From: Agrobacterium tumefaciens | GTDB taxonomy: Bacteria; Pseudomonadota; Alphaproteobacteria; Rhizobiales; Rhizobiaceae | NCBI GenBank assembly: GCA_017744915.1 | Contig: JAGIAH010000001.1 | Location: 558,001-622,000, forward strand | Reading direction: 5' to 3' | Length of the DNA stretch: 64,000 bases | Part shown: in pieces, positions 37,394 to 47,507 of the stretch | Layout: each line of letters starts with the position of its first letter | Position numbering within the stretch: the stretch's first letter is position 1 | Notes under the pieces: model-generated | Database searches by the model: none | What the model was told of the DNA's origin: nothing | What the model saw: the letters and a program-made list of their open reading frames with translations, nothing else | Made by a program: the position numbers and the translations under genes

Positions 37394-38298
37394 GCCGTTA
37401 CCGACAGAAGCCGGTCGCGGCCTTTCTCCTTGGCCGCATAAAGGGCCTGATCGGCACGCATGAACACATCGTCCGCGCTTTCCCCTACCCGATATGCCGT
37501 CAGGCCTGCCGAGCAGCTATAGGAGAAATCCGGGAATTCCGAGAGAGGCCTGGAAAGGCGCACCTTCTGCAGCAGCCGCTCGACGATCTCCCGGCCTTCG
37601 GCCACTGTGCTGCGCGGCAGGACAAGCATGAATTCCTCCCCGCCGATCCTGCCGAAACAATCCACCCGCCGGATGACGGAATGGGCAATGCCGACAAAAT
37701 CGCGCAGCACCGCATCGCCGCTCCTGTGACCGAAACGATCGTTGATCTGCTTGAAAAAATCGATGTCGAGCGTGCACAGGCAAAAGGGCGCTTCAAGCCC
37801 CTTGGAAACCCGTTCCACCTGCAGGGCGAGCTTGGCGAAAACGAAGCGACGGTTCGCCGTGCCCGTCAATTCATCCGTCTGCGATGCGCGCACCGCCAGA
37901 TCCCGGTCCTGCCGCAGGGTTCTGTAACCCTGGCGCAATTCGGTAACGTCGCTTGCAACGCAGAGCATCCAGCCATCCTGCTGCACCGTCTCGGTCATCC
38001 AGAACCAGCGGCCGTCATAGAGGTCCATCTCAAAGGCACGATAGGGCAGCTTGCCACGCCGGGATTGCGCCGAGAGCAGCCATCCCTCGAAATCATTGTT
38101 GCGGATGACGACACCGGTGCGCAGCCGGTGGTTCAGCCGCATGATATCCGCCCAGGTCGGGAAATCATCGGCGGCAAGCTGAAAGCTTTCCCGAAACGAC
38201 GGGTTGGCATGGCGCAACCGGTCCCCGGAATCATAAAGGGCAATAAGAACGGGAGTGGCATCCTGAAGCGCTGCGACACGCTCGATAAGATCATTCAA
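37390..38298 (-). CDS. PAS-GGDEF diguanylate cyclase
   Basis: 302 residues. An N-terminal PAS-like domain (about 10-125: LIALYDSGDRLRHANPSF and GRWFWMTE) is followed by a GGDEF domain with TDELTGTANRRF, DIDFFKQINDRFGH and the catalytic GGEEF. The I-site RxxD is not evident. It should make cyclic di-GMP in response to a signal sensed by PAS. It is convergent with the PabC-like gene. Confidence 0.9.
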   Translation of the reverse strand: MNDLIERVAALQDATPVLIALYDSGDRLRHANPSFRESFQLAADDFPTWADIMRLNHRLRTGVVIRNNDFEGWLLSAQSRRGKLPYRAFEMDLYDGRWFWMTETVQQDGWMLCVASDVTELRQGYRTLRQDRDLAVRASQTDELTGTANRRFVFAKLALQVERVSKGLEAPFCLCTLDIDFFKQINDRFGHRSGDAVLRDFVGIAHSVIRRVDCFGRIGGEEFMLVLPRSTVAEGREIVERLLQKVRLSRPLSEFPDFSYSCSAGLTAYRVGESADDVFMRADQALYAAKEKGRDRLLSVTA

Positions 38299-38555
38299 CA
38301 GGCGGCTCCCTGCGCTGGCGAAAATTTCCCGTCGTCATCCGACCAAAGTCCCCCAAACCTTTGGGCCTATGAACGAGAAGAATACCTCGATTATAAACGC
38401 ACTCCCTCAAATGCGAAGAGGCAGAATGCGGTGGAAAGAACGCCGGCGCCCATCTCTCCCCCGCCATCGTCATATCTCCGTCATCCACCTGCCCTTTATT
38501 GTGGCACGCTTTTATGATCTAGCTTACTTATTGGCTGAAAAAGGAAAATTGACGA

Positions 38556-40001
38556 ATGACGGACGCAAACTACCCGATTTACGGTGATATTGACGGCCCC
38601 ATCATCATGATCGGCTTCGGCTCCATCGGGCGCGGCACTCTTCCGTTGATCGAACGTCATTTCAATTTCGACAGAACCCGCCTCGTCGTCATCGATCCGC
38701 GCGAGGACATCGCTGCATTTCTGGCGGAGAGAAATATCCGTCACGTCCAGACGCATCTGACCAAGGCGAACTATAAGGAAGTTCTCAAGCCGCTTCTCAA
38801 GGGCGTGCAAGGTCAGGGCTTCTGCGTCAATCTTTCTGTCGATGCCGCCTCCGTTGATCTGATGCGGATCTGTCGCAAGCATGGCATGCTCTACATCGAC
38901 ACCGTCGTGGAACCATGGCCCGGTTTTTATTTCGACGCCGATGCCGACAATGGCGCCAGAACCAATTATTCGCTGCGCGAGACCATGCTGAAGGAAAGGG
39001 CACGCAAACCCGGCGGCACGACCGCGGTTTCCACCTGCGGTGCCAATCCCGGCATGGTGTCGTGGTTTGTGAAGCAGGCACTCGTCAATCTTGCCAAGGA
39101 CACCGGCCTCGACATCGAGGAGCCGCAGCCGCAGGACCGGGAAGGCTGGGCAAGGCTGATGAAGCAGCTTGGCGTCAAGGGCGTTCATGTGGCCGAGCGT
39201 GACACCCAGCGGGCGAAGGAGCCGAAGCCCTTCGGCGCTTTCTGGAACACCTGGTCCGTGGAAGGTTTCATCGCCGAAGGTTTTCAGCCGGCCGAACTCG
39301 GCTGGGGAACGCATGAAAACTGGATGCCGAAAAACGCGAAAAAGCAGAAGAAGGGAAGCAAGGCGGCGATCTATCTCGATCAGCCCGGCGCCAATACGCG
39401 GGTGCGCACATGGTGCCCGGGGCTCGGAGCGCAATATGGCTTCCTCGTTACCCACAATGAGGCGATCTCGATTTCGGACTATTTCACCGTCCGCAACGAT
39501 GATGGCGACGTGACCTATCGGCCGACCTGCCATTATGCCTATCACCCCTGCAACGACGCCATCCTGTCCCTGCATGAACTGTTCGGCAATGGCGGCAACC
39601 CTCAGCCGATCCAGCATGTGCTCGGCGAAGACGAACTTGTCGACGGTGCCGACGAACTGGGCGTTCTTCTTTATGGCCATGACAGGAACGCCTATTGGTA
39701 TGGTTCGCGGCTGAGCCTCAAGGAGGCGCGCTCGCTTGCCCCCAGCCAGAATGCGACCGGACTGCAGGTCAGTTCGGCGGTTCTGGCCGGCATGGTCTGG
39801 GCCATCGAAAACCCTCAAGCCGGCATCGTCGAGGCCGACGAGATGGATTATCGCCGTTGCCTCGAGGTACAGCGCCCCTATCTCGGCCCGGTCGAGGGCC
39901 ATTATACCGACTGGACGCCGATCGACGGTCGCCCGGGCCTGTTCCCCGACAATATCGATACGTCCGATCCCTGGCAGTTCCGCAACATACTGGTGCGCTG
40001 A
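38556..40001 (+). CDS. hss: Homospermidine synthase
   Basis: 481 residues. NAD+-dependent synthesis of homospermidine from putrescine; homospermidine is the main polyamine of many Rhizobiales. The N-terminal Rossmann motif [20 protein letters not shown] and the substrate-channel residues [10 protein letters not shown] and [19 protein letters not shown] (abridged) match the bacterial enzyme. AAGGA precedes the ATG. It is alone, with omp10 150 nt downstream. Confidence 0.95.
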   Translation: MTDANYPIYGDIDGPIIMIGFGSIGRGTLPLIERHFNFDRTRLVVIDPREDIAAFLAERNIRHVQTHLTKANYKEVLKPLLKGVQGQGFCVNLSVDAASVDLMRICRKHGMLYIDTVVEPWPGFYFDADADNGARTNYSLRETMLKERARKPGGTTAVSTCGANPGMVSWFVKQALVNLAKDTGLDIEEPQPQDREGWARLMKQLGVKGVHVAERDTQRAKEPKPFGAFWNTWSVEGFIAEGFQPAELGWGTHENWMPKNAKKQKKGSKAAIYLDQPGANTRVRTWCPGLGAQYGFLVTHNEAISISDYFTVRNDDGDVTYRPTCHYAYHPCNDAILSLHELFGNGGNPQPIQHVLGEDELVDGADELGVLLYGHDRNAYWYGSRLSLKEARSLAPSQNATGLQVSSAVLAGMVWAIENPQAGIVEADEMDYRRCLEVQRPYLGPVEGHYTDWTPIDGRPGLFPDNIDTSDPWQFRNILVR

Positions 40002-40150
40002 GGGATCGGCGTCACATATTTGTCACGCCGGGCTTTCCTTACGCGACGACAGGAACCGGGGAGAGCGAACAACGTTGCCTTGAAATAAGCAACGCTTCAC
40101 GGCATGGTCGAAGCACGGAAGGTTTCATCGAATCGCAGGAGAACAGGCTC

Positions 40151-40525
40151 ATGAACTTCAAGACAAGCGCTGCATTGCTTGGTGCCGCCATCGCGGTGTC
40201 TTCATGCGTCGCGCCGGGTCCCTCGCAGCAGACCTCGATGGCGCCTTCGCTGGCACGCGGGCCGGCCGTCGACGGCCGCTGGATCGACAGGAACGGCATC
40301 GTATCGACATTCCAGAACGGCGCCTTCTCCACCCGTTCGACCGACACCAACACGCTGCTGGCCTCCGGCACCTATGTCACGATTTCGCCGACGCTTTACG
40401 AGATCAACATGACTTCGTTGGTGCGCAACACGCAGTCGCGCGTCAACTGCGCTCTCGTCTCCCCGTCACAATTGAATTGCACGACGGACACGAACAGCCA
40501 GTTCTCGCTGACGCGTCAGGGCTGA
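40151..40525 (+). CDS. omp10: Outer-membrane lipoprotein Omp10
   Basis: 124 residues. Lipoprotein signal peptide with lipobox VSSC (Cys20), then the Omp10 domain: [23 protein letters not shown] and [12 protein letters not shown] with a conserved cysteine pair. Omp10 is a small outer-membrane lipoprotein first known in Brucella. ATG 40151 follows AGGAGAACAGG. It ends in its own terminator. Confidence 0.88.
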   Translation: MNFKTSAALLGAAIAVSSCVAPGPSQQTSMAPSLARGPAVDGRWIDRNGIVSTFQNGAFSTRSTDTNTLLASGTYVTISPTLYEINMTSLVRNTQSRVNCALVSPSQLNCTTDTNSQFSLTRQG

Positions 40526-40557
40526 TAACCTCGCCTTTTCAATAAGATGATATTCTG

Positions 40558-40588
40558 AAACGCACGCCTCAGGCGTGCGTTTTCCTTT
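40558..40588 (+). terminator. Terminator after omp10
   Basis: AAACGCACGCC-TCA-GGCGTGCGTTT followed by TCCTTT. Confidence 0.82.
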
Positions 40589-40740
40589 ATTGCGAACCTG
40601 TCATAATTTCGCTTGCGGCGGCTGTCGCTAAATGGAAACATCCCGCTTTGAAAGACTGACATGTTTTCGGATTAGGAATGAGCACGGCCGGAGGATGATC
40701 GACCGGTCCGGGCTTCCGCTTTGAAGAGGAGAGAGGGACC

Positions 40741-42654
40741 ATGAAGAAAATTCTGAGACTGGGCATGCTGAGCGTTTCGGCGATGACGCTTTCGGCTGGG
40801 GCGGCCCTGGCCGACTACGAACTCAACATTCTTCACATCAATGATTTTCACTCCCGTATCGAATCGATCAACAAATTCGACTCGACCTGCTCGGCGGAGG
40901 AAGAGGGCAAGAACGAATGCTTCGGCGGCGCAGCCCGCCTGCTGACCGCCATCAACCAGACGCGTGATGCCCTGAAGGCTGAGGGAAAGAACGTTCTCCT
41001 GCTCAATGCCGGCGACAATTTCCAGGGTTCGCTGTTCTACACCACCTACAAGGGCACGGTGGAAGCGGAAGTGCTGAACGCCATGAAGTTCGACGCCATG
41101 ACCGTCGGCAACCATGAGTTCGACGATAGCGAGGACGGGCTTGCTGGCTTCCTCGACAAGGTGCAGTTCCCCGTCGTGACCGCCAATGTGGTGGCCACCG
41201 CCGCCTCGAAAATCGGCGACCGCGTCAAGCCGTCCATCGTGCTTGAGGTCGGCGGACAGAAAATCGGCATCGTCGGTGCGGTTGCCAACGACACGGCGGA
41301 ACTGGCAACGCCCGGTCCCAATATCACCATCGCCGAAGATGTCGCCAAGATCAGCGAACAGGTGCAGAAGCTGAAGCAGGACGGCGTCAACAAGATCATC
41401 GCGCTCACCCATGTCGGTTATCCGCGTGACCTCGAATTCATCGCCAAAATCCCTGATGTCGACGTCGTGGTCGGCGGCCATACCCATACGCTGCTGTCCA
41501 ACACCGACCAGAAGGCCGAAGGCCCCTATCCGACCGTCGTCGACAATCCCGGCGGCTACAAGGTTCCGGTGGTTCAGGCCGGGCAGTACAGCAAATATCT
41601 CGGCGACCTCAAAGTGGTCTTCGACGACAATGGCGTGGTCAAGGAAAGCAAGGGCGACCCGATCCTCATCGATTCCGCCTTCAAACCCGATGAAGCCACG
41701 CTGAAGCGCATCGATGAGCTGAAGGCGCCGATCGAAGCCCTGAAAGCAAAGGTCGTCGGCACTTCGGAAGGCCCGATCGAGGGCGACCGCAAGGTTTGCC
41801 GCGTGAAGGAATGCTCCATGGGCAATCTGGTGGCCGATGCGACGCTGGCGCGCGTCAAGGATCAGGGCGTCACCATCGCTTTTGCAAACAGCGGCGGCCT
41901 GCGCTCCTCCATCGATGGCGGTGATGTCTCGATGGGTGAAGTGCTGACGGTTCTGCCGTTCCAGAACACCGTTGCAACCTTCCAGCTCAAGGGCGAGGAT
42001 ATTCGCGCTGCCCTCGAAAACGGCGTCAGCCAGATCGACGATGGCGCGGGCCGCTTCATGCAGGTTTCCGGCATGAAATATTCCTTCGACCGTTCCAAGC
42101 CGGCCGGCAGCCGCGTCGTTTCGGTCGAGGTCAAGGAAGGCGATGCCTTCGTGCCGCTCGATCCCGCCAAGACCTATATCGTCGCGGCCAATAATTACGT
42201 GCGCACCGGCGGCGACGGCTTCAAGGTCTTTGCGACGAAGGCGATCAACGCCTATGACTTCGGCCCCAACCTCGAAGAGGCGGTCGCGGCCTACATCACC
42301 GCCAACAGCCCCTATAAGCCCTATACGGACGGCCGCATCAGCGAAGTGACGCCTGCCGGTTATGTGGCTCCGGCAAAGCCGGCGGCACCTGCTGCAGCCG
42401 CGCCAGCCGCCGCACCGGCCCCCGCCACCGCCGCGGCACCTGCACCCGCTGCAACCGCGCCGGCATCCCCAACACCGGCCGCAGCCGCTGCAGCAGTCAG
42501 CAAATATGTCGTCGCGAAGGGCGATTCCCTCTGGAAGATCGCAGCGGAGAAATATGGCGACGGCGCGCTCTGGACCAGAATTGCCAAGGCAAACACGCTG
42601 AAGCAGCCGAACCACATCGAAATCGGCGAAGAGCTGGAGCTGCCGGCGCAATAA
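40741..42654 (+). CDS. Periplasmic 5'-nucleotidase/metallophosphatase with C-terminal LysM
   Basis: 637 residues. A signal peptide (to about 24) precedes a metallophosphatase domain with the metal ligands LHINDFHSR, NAGDNFQGS, GNHEFDDS and VVGGHTHTL. The 5'-nucleotidase C-terminal domain follows (GGLRSSIDGG, ANNYVRTGGDG). An Ala/Pro linker (about 540-580) leads to a LysM domain (YVVAKGDSLWKIAAEKYGDG...). LysM binds peptidoglycan, so the enzyme is probably wall-tethered. It releases phosphate from nucleotides in the periplasm. Confidence 0.93.
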   Translation: MKKILRLGMLSVSAMTLSAGAALADYELNILHINDFHSRIESINKFDSTCSAEEEGKNECFGGAARLLTAINQTRDALKAEGKNVLLLNAGDNFQGSLFYTTYKGTVEAEVLNAMKFDAMTVGNHEFDDSEDGLAGFLDKVQFPVVTANVVATAASKIGDRVKPSIVLEVGGQKIGIVGAVANDTAELATPGPNITIAEDVAKISEQVQKLKQDGVNKIIALTHVGYPRDLEFIAKIPDVDVVVGGHTHTLLSNTDQKAEGPYPTVVDNPGGYKVPVVQAGQYSKYLGDLKVVFDDNGVVKESKGDPILIDSAFKPDEATLKRIDELKAPIEALKAKVVGTSEGPIEGDRKVCRVKECSMGNLVADATLARVKDQGVTIAFANSGGLRSSIDGGDVSMGEVLTVLPFQNTVATFQLKGEDIRAALENGVSQIDDGAGRFMQVSGMKYSFDRSKPAGSRVVSVEVKEGDAFVPLDPAKTYIVAANNYVRTGGDGFKVFATKAINAYDFGPNLEEAVAAYITANSPYKPYTDGRISEVTPAGYVAPAKPAAPAAAAPAAAPAPATAAAPAPAATAPASPTPAAAAAAVSKYVVAKGDSLWKIAAEKYGDGALWTRIAKANTLKQPNHIEIGEELELPAQ

Positions 42655-43004
42655 GCCGGACGTGAACGGACAGGGCAATTTGCCGCAGATATGACGCCGG
42701 CCCCGAACATCGGGGCCGGCTTCTTATTTTCCCTTAAGAAACAAATCACTACGCGTCGCATGCCGACAAAGGATAGCCCGCGGCTCCCCCTGCCCCCGAA
42801 ATAGCCTCCGCTGGTGGTTTAATCCTGAAAAATTTCGTCTAGAACACGTGAACAAATAGACGGCCCGAGCGTATAGCTTGGGCATTTCCGGCAAAACCCG
42901 TCACGGTGCGCGTCCGGCATGCATAAAACACACGATGGAGCGTTTCGCCCTTCCCAGGCGGAACCGCTCCTCACACAACCAGTCCGAGTTTCAGGGTATC
43001 ATTC
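42655..43004. other. Intergenic region upstream of hemH
   Basis: 350 nt. It holds a strong terminator (42696-42730) and an imperfect inverted repeat GCCCGAGC-GTATA-GCTTGGGC at 42863-42883. No gene is recognised. I do not see an iron-responsive Irr-type box by eye. Confidence 0.5.
42696..42730 (+). terminator. Terminator after the nucleotidase gene
   Basis: GCCGGCCCCG-AACAT-CGGGGCCGGC followed by TTCTTATTTT. Confidence 0.88.
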
Positions 43005-44039
43005 ATGGCGACAGAACTATCCGCACTCCCCGCAAACCATCCCCGCACAGCTTTTGGCAAGGTGGGTGTCCTGCTCGTCAACCTCGGCACGCCTGACGGT
43101 ACGGACTATTGGCCGATGCGCCGTTATCTCGCGGAGTTTCTGAGCGACAAGCGCGTGATCGAATGGTCGCGTCTCTACTGGTATCCGATCCTTTACGGCA
43201 TCGTCCTCAACAAGCGTCCGCAGAAGGTCGGCAAGGCCTATGAGGAAATCTGGAACCACGAGCGCAACGAAAGCTACCTGCGCACCTATACACGCAGCCA
43301 GGGCGAGTTGCTGGCAGAAGCATTGAAGGACCTGCCCAATGTCGTGGTTGACTGGGGCATGCGTTACGGGCAGCCCTCCATCGCCTCGAAAATCGACGCG
43401 CTGAAGGAACAGGGCTGTGAAAAAATCCTTCTCTTCCCGCTTTATCCGCAATATGCCGCATCGACCACGGCAACCGTGAACGACAAGGCTTTCGAGCATC
43501 TGATGAAGCTGCGCTGGCAGCCGGCCATCCGCACCGTGCCACCCTACCACGACGATCCGGCCTATATCGAGGCGCTCGCCGCTTCCGTCAAAAACCATCT
43601 GGCGACGCTGGACTGGGAGCCGGAGATGCTGATCACCTCATTCCACGGTATTCCGCAATCCTATTTCAAAAAGGGCGATCCCTATTATTGTCATTGCCAG
43701 AAAACCGCCCGCCTGCTGCGGGAAGCTCTAGGGCGGACCGAGAAGGATTTCATGATCACCTTCCAGTCACGCTTCGGGCCGGAAGAATGGCTGCAGCCCT
43801 ATACCGACAAGACGGCGGAAAAACTGGCCTCCGAGGGTATCAAGCGCATTGCCGTCATGAATCCCGGCTTCGTTTCGGATTGTCTTGAGACGCTGGAAGA
43901 AATCGCCGGTGAAGCCGGCGAAATTTTCCTGCATAATGGTGGAGAGAAATTCACCCATATTCCCTGTCTGAACGACAGCGTCGAGGGCATGAATGTTCTC
44001 GAAAAGGTTGTAAGACGGGAGTTGCAAGGCTGGGTGTAA
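43005..44039 (+). CDS. hemH: Ferrochelatase
   Basis: 344 residues. Inserts Fe2+ into protoporphyrin IX in the last step of haem synthesis. Seen: VGVLLVNLGTPDG near the N-terminus, the catalytic SFHGIPQSYFKKGDPYYCHC region, TFQSRFGPEEWL and FVSDCLETLEEI with the metal-binding glutamate region. The bacterial length is normal. The SPFH-NfeD pair follows 58 nt later. Confidence 0.96.
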   Translation: MATELSALPANHPRTAFGKVGVLLVNLGTPDGTDYWPMRRYLAEFLSDKRVIEWSRLYWYPILYGIVLNKRPQKVGKAYEEIWNHERNESYLRTYTRSQGELLAEALKDLPNVVVDWGMRYGQPSIASKIDALKEQGCEKILLFPLYPQYAASTTATVNDKAFEHLMKLRWQPAIRTVPPYHDDPAYIEALAASVKNHLATLDWEPEMLITSFHGIPQSYFKKGDPYYCHCQKTARLLREALGRTEKDFMITFQSRFGPEEWLQPYTDKTAEKLASEGIKRIAVMNPGFVSDCLETLEEIAGEAGEIFLHNGGEKFTHIPCLNDSVEGMNVLEKVVRRELQGWV

Positions 44040-44096
44040 TCTTGCCATAAGGTTGTTGGGATAAATCCCGGACGTTCTGATCCTAGGAGGAAAGTG

Positions 44097-45146
44097 ATGA
44101 TTGCATTGGGCGGTTTCGACATCGTCGTCATAGCGGCGGTTGTTCTGGTTATTCTGGTGCTGTTTGCCGGCATCAAGACCGTGCCGCAGGGGCATCGTTA
44201 CACGGTTGAACGCTTCGGGCGCTACACCCGCACGCTCGAACCCGGCCTGAACCTCATCGTACCGTTCTTCGAAAGCATCGGCTCGAAAATGAATGTGATG
44301 GAGCAGGTGCTCCACATCCCGACGCAGGAAGTCATTACCCGCGACAATGCCAGTGTCTCGGCCGATGCCGTCACCTTCTATCAGGTGCTCAATGCCGCAC
44401 AGGCCGCTTACCAGATATCCAATCTGCAAATGGCGATCGAAAACCTTACCATGACCAACATCCGCTCGGTGATGGGTTCGATGGACCTCGACGAGTTGCT
44501 GTCGAACCGCGATGCGATCAACGATCGCCTGCTGCGCGTGGTGGACGAGGCGGTGGGACCATGGGGCATCAAGGTCACCCGTATCGAAATCAAGGACATC
44601 GCACCGCCGAAGGACCTCGTCGATTCCATGGCGCGGCAGATGAAGGCCGAGCGCGAAAAGCGCGCGCAGGTGCTGGAAGCTGAAGGCGCCCGCAATGCCC
44701 AGATTCTGCGCGCGGAAGGCGCAAAACAATCCGCCATTCTGGAGGCGGAAGGCCAGCGCGAAGCGGCGTTCCGCGATGCCGAAGCACGCGAACGTCTGGC
44801 CGAAGCCGAAGCCAACGCCACCCGCATGGTCTCGGAAGCCATTGCCGCCGGTAACGTCCACGCCATCAATTATTTCGTCGCCCAGAAATATACCGAAGCG
44901 CTTGCCGAGATCGGTACCGCCAAGAATTCCAAAATCGTGCTGATGCCGATGGAAGCCTCGGCGCTGATCGGCTCTCTCGGCGGCATCGGCACGATTGCGA
45001 GAGAAGTGTTCGGCGACAAGGGCGATGCTCCGAGCGCGCCTGCCCCCTCCACCTCATCACGCTCCGTGCCGCCGACCCGATCTTCCGGCCAGAGCATCAA
45101 TGTTTCCATTCCGGGTAATCCCTTCGGCTCTTCATCGGAGAAGTAA
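44097..45146 (+). CDS. SPFH/Band 7 (stomatin/QmcA-like) membrane protein
   Basis: 349 residues. One N-terminal membrane anchor (about 8-25), the Band 7 domain (FAGIKTVPQGHRYTVERFGR, NASVSADAVTFYQV), a coiled coil with EAEGARNAQILRAEGAKQ-type repeats, and a Gly/Ser tail. It probably forms membrane microdomain oligomers with the NfeD partner just downstream. AGGAGG is 6 nt before ATG 44097, a strong site; GTG 44094 is too close. Confidence 0.93.
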   Translation: MIALGGFDIVVIAAVVLVILVLFAGIKTVPQGHRYTVERFGRYTRTLEPGLNLIVPFFESIGSKMNVMEQVLHIPTQEVITRDNASVSADAVTFYQVLNAAQAAYQISNLQMAIENLTMTNIRSVMGSMDLDELLSNRDAINDRLLRVVDEAVGPWGIKVTRIEIKDIAPPKDLVDSMARQMKAEREKRAQVLEAEGARNAQILRAEGAKQSAILEAEGQREAAFRDAEARERLAEAEANATRMVSEAIAAGNVHAINYFVAQKYTEALAEIGTAKNSKIVLMPMEASALIGSLGGIGTIAREVFGDKGDAPSAPAPSTSSRSVPPTRSSGQSINVSIPGNPFGSSSEK

Positions 45147-45148
45147 CG

Positions 45149-45613
45149 ATGTTGCAACGGCTTGCCACTGAGCTGGGACCCTGGAGCTGGTGGATCATCG
45201 GCTTCGTGCTGCTCGCCGCCGAACTCATCGCCCCCGGCGTCTTCCTGATCTGGATCGGCCTTGCCGCGCTGGTCATCGGCGCGCTTTCGCTGCTTTTATG
45301 GGATGCGGCATTCTGGGCCTGGCAATTGCAGCTGGTGCTGTTTGCCGCGCTCTCCGTCATCTTCGCCCTGCTCGGCCGGAAATATTTCGGCCGAAACCGT
45401 GCGGCAAGCGATGAGCCCTTCCTGAACCAGCGGGAGGCAAGCCTTGTCGGCCGCACTGCGACCCTTCAGGAACCGATTGTCGAAGGGCGCGGCCGGATAA
45501 GGCTGGACGACACCTGGTGGCCGGTGAATGGCGAAGACCTGCCGGCCGGAACCCGTGTCAGGATCGCGTCTGCACGCGGGCGCACCCTAACAATCGAGCC
45601 GATTGACCGATAG
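45149..45613 (+). CDS. NfeD family membrane protein
   Basis: 154 residues. Two to three membrane segments (about 13-70), then a C-terminal OB-fold (GRTATLQEPIVEGRGRIRLD, WWPVNGEDLPAGTRV) characteristic of short NfeD proteins. They pair with SPFH proteins. It starts 2 nt after the SPFH gene, confirming the operon. Confidence 0.92.
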   Translation: MLQRLATELGPWSWWIIGFVLLAAELIAPGVFLIWIGLAALVIGALSLLLWDAAFWAWQLQLVLFAALSVIFALLGRKYFGRNRAASDEPFLNQREASLVGRTATLQEPIVEGRGRIRLDDTWWPVNGEDLPAGTRVRIASARGRTLTIEPIDR

Positions 45614-45635
45614 GTTTTCAGGGTCAGCGATGGCC

Positions 45636-46631
45636 TCAGGCCACACCGATCCTCAAGAGATCGTGGAAATGCACCAGCCCAACCGGCCGGTTGTCGTCAT
45701 CAACGACGATCAGCGCGCCGATGTGGAATTTTTCCAGCGTCGCCAGCGCACTGGTCGCCAGAACGGATTTTTTGACGGTCTTCGGGGTGCGGGTCATGAT
45801 GTCGTCAACCGTCAATTCGGCGAGGTTGCGCGACAGGTTGCGCGCCATGTCGCCTTCGGTGACGATGCCGCACAGGCGCCCATCTTCGTCCAGAATGCCG
45901 ACGCAGCCGAAATGCTTGCGCGAGAGAACGCCCACCGCTTCCGGCATCGCAGTTCCCTTGCTGACCAACGGCACGCGATCACCGGTATGCATGATATCGC
46001 TGACCAGCGTGAGGCTCGCACCCAGCTTGCCGCCGGGATGAAACACCTTGAAATCGCCGGCGGTAAAATTGCGCGCCTCCAGCAGCGCAACCGCAAGGGC
46101 ATCACCCAACGCCAGCTGCATCAATGTGGAGGTGGTGGGCGCAAGACCGAGCGGGCAGGCCTCCTGCTCATTGGGCACCAGAAGCACGATATCGGACGCC
46201 TGCGCAAGCGATGAAGTTTCCGAACAGGTGAGCGCGATCAGCGGAATGGAAAAACGGCGCGAATAATTGATGATGCTGCGCAGTTCCGCGCTTTCGCCGC
46301 CCTTGGAAATGGCCAGCACGACATCATCGCCGCCGATCATACCAAGATCGCCATGATTGGCTTCTGCCGCATGCACAAAAAAGGCAGGCGTTCCGGTGGA
46401 GGCAAAGGTGGCCGCAAGCTTTGCGCCTATGTGGCCGCTTTTACCGACCCCGGTGATGATGAGGCGGCCATTCGACTGGCCGATGGTCTCGATCGCCTTG
46501 CAGAAGGGGTCGGAAAGACCGTTCCTCAGGGCATCCTCAAGGGCGGCAAGGCCAGCCCGCTCCATCGAAATCGTCCGCACGGCGGATTCGATGGCACTAT
46601 CTTCAACCAGTTTGACGGCGCGCGTAATCAT
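45636..46631 (-). CDS. kdsD: Arabinose-5-phosphate isomerase (KdsD/KpsF family)
   Basis: 331 residues. A SIS domain (about 40-190: GVGKSGHIGAKLAATFASTG, ISKGGESAEL, PTTSTLMQLALGDALA) and two CBS domains (about 210-325: IMHTGDRVPLV, VGILDEDGRLCGIVTEGD). It interconverts ribulose 5-phosphate and arabinose 5-phosphate, the first step to KDO for lipopolysaccharide. It is convergent with the NfeD gene with only 22 nt between. Confidence 0.94.
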   Translation of the reverse strand: MITRAVKLVEDSAIESAVRTISMERAGLAALEDALRNGLSDPFCKAIETIGQSNGRLIITGVGKSGHIGAKLAATFASTGTPAFFVHAAEANHGDLGMIGGDDVVLAISKGGESAELRSIINYSRRFSIPLIALTCSETSSLAQASDIVLLVPNEQEACPLGLAPTTSTLMQLALGDALAVALLEARNFTAGDFKVFHPGGKLGASLTLVSDIMHTGDRVPLVSKGTAMPEAVGVLSRKHFGCVGILDEDGRLCGIVTEGDMARNLSRNLAELTVDDIMTRTPKTVKKSVLATSALATLEKFHIGALIVVDDDNRPVGLVHFHDLLRIGVA

Positions 46632-46730
46632 GGCCGACTGTTACTCTTTCAGCCGGAATAAGTCCACTCTTCAGCCGGTCAGCGCCAGGTTTTCGCAAAT
46701 GCGGCCCGAAATTGTGCGGCAGCTTCGGGA

Positions 46731-47096
46731 TCAATGACGCAGATCCGGTGGAGAAATCTCCTCCATCGTTCCAAGCCGTTTGAAGGGGATGTTCTCCTCA
46801 TCGACCAGATATCGCCCGAGCGTCCTTACCCACAAGACGGAGCCATCGCTACGATGAACGGCATATTCCTGATTATAAAAACTCGCCGCCTTCAGGGTGG
46901 TCAGTGCCGTCTCGATCACGCGATTTCGATGATCCAGATGCACTTTTTCGAGCATCTGAAAAATGCTGATGCCCTGCATCGCCTGCCTCAGCGAAATCCC
47001 GAAGAATTCAGCGCATATCTCATCCATATAAAAACGGTCGTTGGTAATATCCCAACAATAAAAACCGACCTGCTTGATGTTCAAAACGGGATTCAT
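46731..47096 (-). CDS. Stand-alone PAS-domain protein
   Basis: About 121 residues. A single PAS/PAC fold: GFYCWDITNDRFYMDE, a helical segment EFFGISLRQAMQG, and YAVHRSDGSVLWVRTLGRYL (abridged). There is no output domain. ATG 47096 is preferred to a TTG at 47126; no good ribosome site is visible. It is separated from kdsD by 99 nt and has AT-rich DNA upstream. It may be a sensor fragment or an adapter. Coding is likely from the intact PAS pattern. Confidence 0.7.
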   Translation of the reverse strand: MNPVLNIKQVGFYCWDITNDRFYMDEICAEFFGISLRQAMQGISIFQMLEKVHLDHRNRVIETALTTLKAASFYNQEYAVHRSDGSVLWVRTLGRYLVDEENIPFKRLGTMEEISPPDLRH

Positions 47097-47507
47097 AAAT
47101 CGAGGCGTCACACAAAATAAATTCAATACGATTTGCTGAGCAAAAGAGGATCAGCTCCTCTAAATCATAGGGCGATTCCGCGCCAAATTGAAACGTTTTA
47201 ATCTTCTCATATTAGAAATATTTTGCACTTATGACCATTTTCCAACAGCAATCGAAATCGGTGAAATCGGGCTGCCAAGACGGCCGACAGGTCTCGCCGA
47301 TATTTCGCCCCTGCGGACGCGCTGAAATCCTGGCGATCTTTATCAACTGTTAACCATAAAAAACCTATTGTTAAAGCGATGTTAAAACTTGCGTCGCCTG
47401 TCTGGTCCCTGGTTCGTCAATGTCATTTCACCGGCCTCATTTGGGCTGAGGGGAGACATTGGCAAATCTTCGATCCGGCATCGGCCAAATTCGCCGGGTG
47501 AAAAGGA
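47097..47507. other. AT-rich divergent region with a CtrA-type box
   Basis: 411 nt between the PAS gene and the outer-membrane barrel gene, clearly more AT-rich than its surroundings. It contains the TTAA-N7-TTAA box at 47371-47385. No gene is recognised. Confidence 0.5.
47371..47385 (+). promoter_or_regulatory. CtrA-type box upstream of an outer-membrane barrel gene
   Basis: TTAAAGCGATGTTAA, a perfect TTAA-N7-TTAA, 123 nt before the barrel gene. No convincing -10 follows. Confidence 0.45.
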
